Source: Atkinsonella hypoxylon (taxonomy: Eukaryota > Ascomycota > Sordariomycetes > Hypocreales > Clavicipitaceae). From it: DNA of 64,000 bases. Below the pieces are notes generated by a model. It searched no databases. It worked only from the letters and a program-made list of their open reading frames with translations, and was not told the origin of the DNA. Below are positions 56,190-64,000 of this stretch, piece by piece (position 1 is the first letter of the stretch; every line of letters starts with the position of its first letter). The DNA lies in assembly GCA_000729835.1 (NCBI GenBank), contig JFHB01000006.1:124001-188000 (forward strand), read 5' to 3'. The translations under genes and the position numbers were made by a program.

Positions 56190-56440
56190 GGGTACCTGGA
56201 TTTTAGATGTATGACCATGTAAGTTAAGAGGGTCTAACCGGAGGGACAAGACGGCCAGTCTTGAGTTGTTGCGGCAGGTTGCAGCTCTGATGAAAAACAA
56301 GAGTCGGTGTACAAATGGCATGTCAGAAGCGGTTTGGTCTATGTTTCATCTATTGCACATATAGTAAGTAGTATCTCGTGGGCATATAAAGACTAATCGA
56401 TTGGCTGGTTGTAACAATACAAAAAAGTAGTTGTGTAATG

Positions 56441-59082
56441 TCACAGGTGCGCTCTCTGACTGCGCTTCTTCTTCCTCTTGCGCAAATTCTTCTTGTGCGT
56501 CTCCTGGTCCTCCAAGCTCAGTCGGCTGGGCACTTTATTCTTCCCAGGTTTGTCGCCCTCTGCCGCCTCGGCATACAACTTGGCCCCCAGCTGATCGGTC
56601 AATCGCAGCACGCGCACACTGACCGTAGCCCCGTCACGCCGGTTCTTGCCCTCGCGCCTTGAGCTGGCAATCTTTTCCGTGAAGTCCCAGAGCTTCCCTT
56701 CGGCAAGCAGGGCGCCCGTCTTGGGGTCCCGGGAAGGTCGCCATTCGGCATCGAGCTGCAGACGGGGCGGGATCTTGGGATCCTTTGACTTGACCACGTG
56801 TACGATTTCATCTTCCTGGAACCGGGTGTACGAGTTTTTGAGCGTTTCCTTGTTGACGGCCTCAAAGTATGACAGGTCGCCTTGGTGATATAGCGTCTTT
56901 CCCAGCTACAATACTGCTGTTAGAGCATGCTTTTCAGTTCTGCAGACATGGATCAAGACGTACCAACTGAGCACTGTTCTGTGCTTTATTTAGCTCAATC
57001 CAAATGTCGCCATTGGTGCCCAAAGGCGGCGACAACCCCATCAATGACACTGCTGCAAGCCAACTGGCCTCGATGAACGGCCAGATGAGGAAGCAGTAGA
57101 AGTCATAGTTCTCGCGACCAGCCTTGCGCTCTTCGGCGGACAGCCCGACGTTTTGGATTTGTCCCTTTTCGTCCCGGTCAAGTCGCACAACTTGGTCGGC
57201 TTCGAGACCCCGCAGAGTGTTGTCAAGATTAGTGACCAGGCCAGCCGATCCAAAGATGAACTCGCCGCGAAACAAGGAGGATAAGAAGAAAACCTGGCCT
57301 TTCAATTCCTCGTATGAAATATCCTGCATCGACGGTCCGCCACCACGCTTTACCTTGGTGTACATTGCGGCGCTGACCAAAGCCTCGTAGATGAACAGAT
57401 GAATAGTCATATTCCGGTAGAACGACAGCTGGAAACGGTCGACGGCATAGAACGTCGGCTCAGCCAGCCCATCAACCATGCCGACAAGATCCTTACCAAG
57501 CACCTCCAAGCCACGATCAACAATCTCTGACGTAGGCGCGTTGCCAAAGTGAGCCACGCGGCCACCTTTGGCCCGAATTCGAGCGGTGAGCCATTCCACT
57601 CGGCGGATGAGTTCTTGCAGACCGACACCTCGGCCACGCAAGGTAAGAAGAACGGTGCCAATCAGAGCCGTGGGCATAACGACAGAGACGGCATTGATGT
57701 CCCCCAGAACCTTGTAGCCCATGGTTCGAAGGATCTTCTCCCGGGCGGCCTTGACCTCCGGATTGTGGTGGTCCGTATCCAAGCCCGGCGGGATCGAAGG
57801 AAGCCGTGATAATTGCTCATCGACAAACTTTCGCAGACTCCAAGGCTCATGGAATCTGACATCAACTCTGCCTAGCTTTAGCGACAAGACAGACGACCCG
57901 CCAAACACGAAGTCTGCTAGGTTCTCCTTCTTCTTTGGCACACCGAGTAACTCAGTCACGTAGCCCTCCGTCTCAATGACTTTGTCGTACTGTGTGCTTA
58001 CGGGGCAGACAATCGCATCATCCACGCGGCCAGAGAGAAGACTATCCAAGATGAAGCTAAGAATACCAAATTTAGGGGGTAACAATTTGCCCGTGCGGGA
58101 TCGTCCACCCTCAATGAAACATTCAAAGTTGTACCCTTCTTGCAGCAATGTGTCTATGTAGCTCTGCACAAGTGTAGAGTAAAGGGCATCGTCGCCGAAC
58201 GAACGCCTGATCCACATAGCGCCTGCGTGCTGCAAGAAACTGCCTACTAGAGGGAAATTGAGGTTGTCTCCGGCAACAACTATTGGTAAAGTGAGCCCGA
58301 GTCGATAGCAGATGAGTTGCAGCGAGACATAGTCGACATGCGATCGATGACTGGGCAGGAAAATGATGCTCTGTTTCTTCTTGGCAGCAGCGTCAGCAAC
58401 CTTTCGCAGACGCAAGACCTCCTCGCTAGATACGTGAATTCCTTGGTGGTATGCCCTGGTCAGCAACTGGGTCGTCAAATAATACGCTCCTCGGATAAAG
58501 GTCTTGCTCTCCATCTTGCAGATCATGTCGTCCGTCATTTTCTCAGCGACCTCTTGAAGGCCGCTTTCTAACGCGTGTCGCCGTTGCGCACATTTGACTG
58601 CGAAATCCACGTCATCCTTGTTAATGAGGCCCTCCTTGACCTCGACGCCAACTCTATCCTCCGCTAACTGGGTGATTCTTTTCTGCAACAGCGGTGCTGA
58701 CAGGACCATGGACTTCATGTTTTCCGAAAAGCCGGCGTAGAACACAGGTTGACCGATGACATTGTCGTATGCGCGCCAACCCTGGCCAGACACGTACAGA
58801 GATACTTCGCGGAGGAATCTGAAGGCAATTGCATTAGCTTTACGCTCCATGCTTTCTGTCGACTTCTGCCGACAACACCAGGCACAAGGCGTGTCGTAGA
58901 TCTTACTGGAGAGGTTCGGCGCGGAATGAGGCGAATTGGTTCATGAGAGCCTCTTCTTTGCCCTCGTGTCCGCCTTGCGGCTCGACATAGCCGCTTGGCT
59001 GTAGAGTAATTTCATCTCCGAGGATCTGGAGATCCGGCGCAGAGTTGCTGCTGGCCTCGGCCGCCTCATCCTTTTGGGTCAT
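56441..59082 (-). CDS. glycerol-3-phosphate / dihydroxyacetone-phosphate acyltransferase (PlsB/GNPAT type)
   Basis: Membrane-associated O-acyltransferase for the first step of phospholipid synthesis, probably mitochondrial or peroxisomal. Exons 58907..59082, 56964..58818, 56441..56905; introns 88 and 58 bp; 831 aa. Start ATG at 59082; splicing restores EPLQFLREVSLY and QLLGKTLYHQGD. Acyltransferase block I LPSHRSHVDYVSLQ carries the HxxxxD catalytic pair, block II is MWIRRSFGDD, block III FIEGGRSRTGK, block IV AIVCPVSTQYDKVIE; all are complete and in the order of the PlsB/GPAM/GNPAT family. The long C-terminal part ends in a basic tail (KKNLRKRKKKRS). Whether it prefers glycerol-3-phosphate or DHAP cannot be told from sequence. 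It is transcribed divergently from POP4. Confidence 0.92.
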
Positions 59083-59753
59083 GGCGGCGGCGAGTTTTGC
59101 TGATGTGAGGTTTGGGGTCCAGAGGGAGGGTAAAGCCGCATTGAATCTCCGGAGCTGCGGCCAGCCGGCAGGGAGGCTTTAAGCGCGTCGGCGGAGCGCT
59201 CAGGTAGCTAGCTCAACCAGTGATAGCAACCCAACAAAAGGACTGGGAGCGATGCTGGGCAAAGGACGGAGCAGTCAGTGATGGAGTGGTTCGGCATGGG
59301 CGGCTCCTGTTGGGATGGACAAGCTTGCCGCCAGCTTGCCGCCAGTGAGCGGGCAACCAGGATCCCATACTGTATTGCACGGCGAACCGAGGAAACTGTG
59401 CAACATGTGAACGGGAAGTATTACGGGGAGTATTACGGAGTGCTCAGTATTATTAACTCACTGTAATAAAGTGGAGAGCTTGGGCTACATGAGTTAAGTA
59501 CCTACGGAATAGGCACCTCCCTACCTCCATAAAATAAAGGTGGGGCTCGTCCATCAATAAGCCTGCTGTTGAAATGAATCGTTGATTATCCAGGATTTCC
59601 TTCAACTTCTTACCTCGTCAACCCACCGTTCTCCATACGCACTACGTCAACTCGCATTATGCCGAGGCTGCCATCTCGCAGCTCTCGCACTAGCTAGACG
59701 AGCCTTGACTCAACTCGGCAGTAAACACGCCATTCAATTTGTCTCTCCGCGCC
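59083..59753. promoter_or_regulatory. divergent promoter region, acyltransferase / POP4
   Basis: 671 bp shared between two divergent start codons. Contains TATTACGGGG then TATTACGGAG tandem near 59418-59440 and a pyrimidine-rich tract before POP4. No gene seen. Confidence 0.5.
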
Positions 59754-60425
59754 ATGACATCCACGACCCCTCAAGGAGTCACCCAGAACCTTCTTGGCCG
59801 TGCGCACTCCCCCGACAGCGTCAATCGAATTTACGCCGAAAAGATTCAACACCGCACGCTGCATCTACGGCCATCCTCTCCGCCTCCCGCAACACTTAAT
59901 GCTCGGGCTGCTCGAAGGAAGGCCCGCGACGAGAACAAGGCCCGCAGAAAGGCTCGTCCGAAGCCTCTGTCTTCCCGCGAACGTCGGAAGCTTGGTCTCT
60001 ATGACATTCCCAAAAAGGGACAAAAGTACGACATCTACAGGCCTCTCTACGAGCTATGGCAGGGATATGCGAGGGAAATTCTTGGAAACGACCTTTATCG
60101 CGGTGGACCTGAGGCTGCTGCCAAGCTGGCTAGTGCTGAACTTCATGGTGCGCAAGCCGAAGTCGTGAAGAGCCGTTGCTTGGGACGGGTTGGCATCAAG
60201 GGCATTATTGTCCGTGATCGCAAATTCGTGTTCGAGATTATTACCGAACGGAAGGGCATGAAGATGGTGCCCAAAGAAGGAACAATATTTCGCATCGAGG
60301 TCAATAGCGAAGAAGAGGATCAATCGGCACCGTTCGCCTTTGAAGTCCTGGGTGATCAATTTATGCACCGATCCGCGGACCGAGCAAATCGCAAGTTCAA
60401 GCAACATTTCTTGCCAAACCTATAA
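59754..60425 (+). CDS. POP4: RNase P/MRP protein subunit POP4 (Rpp29)
   Basis: RNA-binding subunit of nuclear RNase P and RNase MRP (tRNA 5' and rRNA processing). Single exon, 223 aa from the ATG at 59754 (an in-frame TTG upstream is not a start). The N-terminal third is basic (ARRKARDENKARRKARPKP), then RRKLGLYDIPKKGQKYDIYR and PLYELWQGYAREIL. The Sm-like beta-barrel (POP4/Rof fold) follows: LASAELHGAQAEVVKSR, VGIKGIIVRDRKFVFEIIT, VPKEGTIFRIEV, and FEVLGDQFMHRSADRANRKF at the end. These are the standard blocks of eukaryotic Rpp29, in order and at normal length. Confidence 0.95.
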   Translation: MTSTTPQGVTQNLLGRAHSPDSVNRIYAEKIQHRTLHLRPSSPPPATLNARAARRKARDENKARRKARPKPLSSRERRKLGLYDIPKKGQKYDIYRPLYELWQGYAREILGNDLYRGGPEAAAKLASAELHGAQAEVVKSRCLGRVGIKGIIVRDRKFVFEIITERKGMKMVPKEGTIFRIEVNSEEEDQSAPFAFEVLGDQFMHRSADRANRKFKQHFLPNL

Positions 60426-62166
60426 GATCCTTTATAAATGAAGATTTCGCCATCTCAGACAGAGCGAGCATACAAATTGACTTGACTCGAGACTCAGATC
60501 AACGCTCTTGGAACTATTGACGTAGTCATGCTTTTTTACAGCATTTACCTCAATGGAATGAAGTCTCATGTTGACTCGGCATTCGGGAACCACGGATCTT
60601 GTCCTGACGCATATTGCTTGCGTGGGCTCGCCTTTATAACAAGGTGATATACCATGCTATGGCTGCTTTGGCCTGACAGCATTCCTCATGGTCTGGAGCG
60701 TGCAGCAGAAACGGGCGCTCGAGAATCAAAAGAGTTTTTTTTTTTAAAAAAAAAAAACTTCAATGGGCCTGTTAAGGCCGGACCCTTATACAGCTTTGTA
60801 AGTCATTGCAAACATAATGTATCGACGCGCCTCTCGAGATGACGAATGCGTTGCTACAAATGACTAATATTTTATGGAAGGCGATCAATGCTCCAAGTCA
60901 GCCAGGACAGACGGAAATTAGAGCTGCAACTTAGATACATTCGCATCATTGGATGTGCCTTGTTTTCCGTATATTCATTGTGAATAAAAGATGCAGTGTC
61001 CACATAGGCAGGTTGACATGAAACATCTAGTTATGGTATGGTCTGGGCTTGGCTGAGTGTAAATCATGGTCATTCATGCTTGCGAAGGCTGACACGAATG
61101 ACGAGAAAGCCGCGGCCAAGGCACAGATAAAGTGGGACAGGCAAGCATTATAGAATTGATACTCTACAATATAGTTTCCTATAAATCAAAACGATGTTCG
61201 AGAGTATCGTAATGAGTTGCGATGCACGTGTGCCAGGCGACATCCAGTGCCGAGTTTCTAGGGTTTTTTGCTTATTCTTGCAGTACTAAGCAATCCATTT
61301 ATTATTATATTAACCCAGCTACTTCATTATTTCTCGCGCAGTTTTCGTGAATACTAAGTGCTTTTCTTTAGGCAGTGGCAGCACTAACATTTTGATGATG
61401 ATGCTCCAAAGTCTGAGCTGGGTTGGTTATCTTCTGGACTCGGGAAGGACTTTGATGTGCTGCAATGCTCATCACCACAAAAGCAGAGCTTCGTAAATTC
61501 GTGAGTGAGAGTAGCTGTAAAGAAATTATTTAGATGGCTGGACTTGGTAAATCGTAGCACCGTCCGCTGCGCAGTTGCTCACCCGTGCCAAGATTAATTC
61601 ATTATATCATTTATTTCAGACGACATTGAGGAGCAAACCTCCAGGGCCCCACGATTAGGTTCAGCCCTCGTGAAGCGCAGCGGGTAAAGGTCGGGCGCAT
61701 CTAGTTCCGGCTTAGCGCGGTCCGCTTCTGTCGTGCTGGCCACTCACAGCACTGGCAAGAGGGCAAGAGCTGCCCATGCTGCGTTTGCTCACTGACCGCG
61801 TCAACGGACCAGGCAAAGAAAGCAGCTGCAACTTCAGTCCCAAATTTGCCCTTTCGTCCAAACCTCAGGTTTTTCCTTACGAGCCACCACAGCTTTCGAC
61901 TAGCTTCGCCGCAAACCTTGACACAACCTCACGTCTTGTATACCATACGCTACTTCATCAGCCTTGTGCGCATACTTTAGCATTTCGTCATTGCTATCCA
62001 AAGCAAATTTGCATCGAACTTGTCTTGTGCATTCACTGTATCATATCGACTCGACCTGACTTGGCCCACACTTCGCCCTTTTGTGCCCTCAAGTCAAACG
62101 CGGACGAAAGAAGTCATTCGTGCACCACGACGCTCATTCACAACACCGTTTCGGGACAAGAAAAAT
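60426..62166. other. intergenic, 1.7 kb
   Basis: 3' side of POP4 and the leader of the GYF gene. Contains a T11A12 hairpin (60735..60757). From about 61770 a pyrimidine-rich stretch with several open frames leads to the next ATG and is probably 5' untranslated. No RNA gene recognised. Confidence 0.5.
60735..60757. repeat. oligo-T/oligo-A hairpin (T11 A12)
   Basis: Perfect homopolymer inverted repeat 310 bp past the POP4 stop. Confidence 0.88.
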
Positions 62167-64000
62167 ATGCCGTCCAATCTTCCCTCGAGCTTTGCCTCGG
62201 CTGCAGCTGGTCAGAATGCGAATCGAGATTCGAGGGGTGGCAGAGGCGACGGGAGGGGAGCTACTGGAGGTGAATGGTAAGTTGGATGCTGCCTCTCCCC
62301 CTTGGCGATGCCATGCCCGCCCGCCCACGCTCTTTTGACTCCTTGGTATTGTTCAAGCTGCGAGTGCGCCAGACTATTCTGGACGGATGGTTTGAATAGT
62401 AACCAGGGCGCCATTGCACTTTTTCTTGCCTAGTTTTCTCGCGACACAGGCCGCACTGGGCACATGGGGCGTGTGCAGGTGGAAGAAAAACCAAAAAAAT
62501 GCCGAACCCAGCCACAGCAACCGAATTTTTTTTTTATTCTCCAGTAACAAGCACTGCAAATGCGATGATGAGTCTGAATAATCGTGCTGATGTGTTAATC
62601 TGACTTCTACAGGGCTCGCAGGGATGGTCGTTCCGCCAATGGCACACTTACTCTTCGACGCTCTTCGACTACTCCAATCGGCCAAGCATCACAACTCACT
62701 CCATCCATCGATAACGCAGTCCAGCAGTCGACTGTAATTGACACCGCACCGCCGCAACCATCAAGTCACGAGCCTGGCCCGGCACGTTATTCGAAAGAAG
62801 ACCTTTTGGAAATGTTCCAGTCGCAAAAGGCTAGCGATGACCCCTCGCGCCTGTTTATATCAGGGTGGGACCCATCCCAGGTCAATGGCGGCAATTCTCG
62901 AGCCTGGGCCAAAGCGAATGACAATCATGTGCCACAAGAACCGGGAGCATGTTGGGATCAGAATGGTGATACAACACCCATAGGCTTGCATGGACTATCG
63001 GCCGAGGAGAAAGAGGTGAGCTAAGATTCTCTGGTTTCCCATCGTGCGATAAAGAATGCAAGACGATTAACAACATCGCAGTCTTTCTCTACAGAAATTA
63101 ATTCTCCACTGAAACCACCGACCCAGAATAAGGAAGGGCACCATGGAAATATAAATGGCCGAAAGTCCTCCATCTCACAAAGCTCTGGACCGCCTTTTGG
63201 AGTCATTTCTCCCTCAAGTGCAACACGACCTGGCACACGACGCCGAGAAACTCTCGAATCGAACCCATTCAGCGCAGGTCTGTCCTCCCCTGCCATGTCC
63301 GGTCGCTTCTCTCGAGAAGACTCTTCCCCATGGACGCAACGCAGAGCCAACGACTTGAGGGAATCTGAACCAGACGATGCTGATACTCCCGAGTCGAGTA
63401 CTCGAGACGCTTCCAGCAAGCTTCCATTTGGTTACTTGATGCGTTCCAACACAGCTGGCAACGCTAGTCTTTCTTCAATGTGGCCATCCTCGACCCCAAC
63501 TACACCAGGAGGTGGAGGTTTTGGAAACTTCACATTAGCTTCTACCTCTGCTATTGGCGATAAAAGACTCGGCAGTGGTGCTCCTGGTGGAAGCGGCAGT
63601 CGTCTGGCTCACCTCATTCCAAAAGAGGTCATGGACGGTGCTAGCAGCAAACCCACAGACGCTCACAATACCGCATCCCAGCAATCTTGGCGTTCACGAC
63701 CGCGCACTGATACTGATCCCTTTGGCGATGACGAACTTTCGGGAAGTGCTGTTCTAGGCGGGGCACAGGACACGGGTTCAAGTGGACAAGGCCACGTAAG
63801 CCGTGTAGGTGTTCTGGGCACTCCAGTGAAGGGATCGACCAGTGATTTTGGTATGTCGGGTCTGAATCTGGGAGAGTCATCAGGCGACAATGGACCAGCA
63901 AGCCCCTCGGAGACGAACCCGTATAGAAGTCCACTAGCCGATCGACACGAGCAAGACGAAAATGACACTGCCACTGGACACAACGAACCGCCTGCCAATT
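62167..64000 (+). CDS. GYF-domain protein (SMY2/SYH1-like), 5' part
   Basis: Adaptor that in yeast binds Pro-rich partners and links mRNA control with ER/Golgi traffic. Exons seen: 62167..62276, 62613..63015, 63082 onward (runs off the window); introns 336 and 66 bp; about 477 aa visible. The N-terminus (MPSNLPSSFASAAAG) and the rebuilt GEWARRDGRSANGTLTLRR across intron 1 are, in my memory, the characteristic start of filamentous-fungal GYF proteins; YSKEDLLEMFQSQK near residue 85 is another conserved block. The rest so far is Ser/Pro/Gly-rich and disordered, with NPFSAG and RSNTAG elements. The GYF domain itself should follow beyond base 64000, so the family call rests on the N-terminal blocks only. 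Intron 1 is long for this region and interrupts the conserved start. Confidence 0.8.

Overview
The window is nuclear DNA of a filamentous ascomycete (Pezizomycotina, probably Sordariomycetes; Hypocreales is my best guess). Genes carry short GT-AG introns, mostly about 50-150 bp, often with a CTAAC-like branch site. Gene content is typically fungal: Zn2Cys6 and NDR-type bZIP regulators, DAL5-, JEN1- and DHA2-type transporters, an Alt a 1-like secreted protein, ASA1, POP4 and a GYF-domain protein. I see no rRNA, tRNA, CRISPR array, plasmid or phage. Exon coordinates were worked out by hand from splice signals, reading phase and family conservation; every spliced model listed restores one continuous frame unless stated.

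Layout. 0-10 kb: partial GNAT acetyltransferase, allantoate-permease-type MFS carrier, a decayed DUF6923-like fragment, a serine carboxypeptidase and a methionine-permease-type carrier, all intact genes on the minus strand, then a 384 bp inverted-repeat element. 10-24.7 kb: Alt a 1-like secreted protein, a repeat-rich 2.5 kb gap, a GH2 glycosidase, a HerA-like P-loop ATPase, an omega-type GST, XAP5, a tiny membrane protein, a METTL16-type RNA methyltransferase and an unassigned membrane protein. 24.7-30 kb: a heavily broken DUF4140/DUF4139 (mucoidy inhibitor A-like) pseudogene and 4 kb of sequence without a recognisable gene. 30-45 kb: Zn2Cys6 factor with unusually long introns, minisatellites, JEN1-type carboxylate transporter, glycine-zipper protein, secreted thioredoxin-reductase-like flavoprotein, NDR-type bZIP factor and HAD phosphatase. 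45-64 kb: TTC1-like TPR protein, ASA1, a doubtful three-exon gene, a small secreted cysteine-rich protein, a DHA2 efflux pump, pantothenate synthetase, a PlsB/GNPAT-type acyltransferase, POP4, and the 5' part of a GYF-domain protein.

How it works together. This is mostly ordinary chromosome: housekeeping genes (XAP5, METTL16, ASA1, POP4, PAN6, acyltransferase, TTC1-like) alternate with accessory transport and secretion genes in gene-poor, repeat-rich stretches. I found no convincing secondary-metabolite cluster or multi-gene defence system. The points most worth a second look are a METTL16 intron that cannot be spliced in frame with GT-AG borders, two gene relics, an uncharacterised inverted-repeat element, a 25 bp sequence shared by two distant intergenic regions, recurrent oligo-T/oligo-A hairpins, the small secreted proteins, and the HerA-like ATPase with a possible 8 nt first exon.
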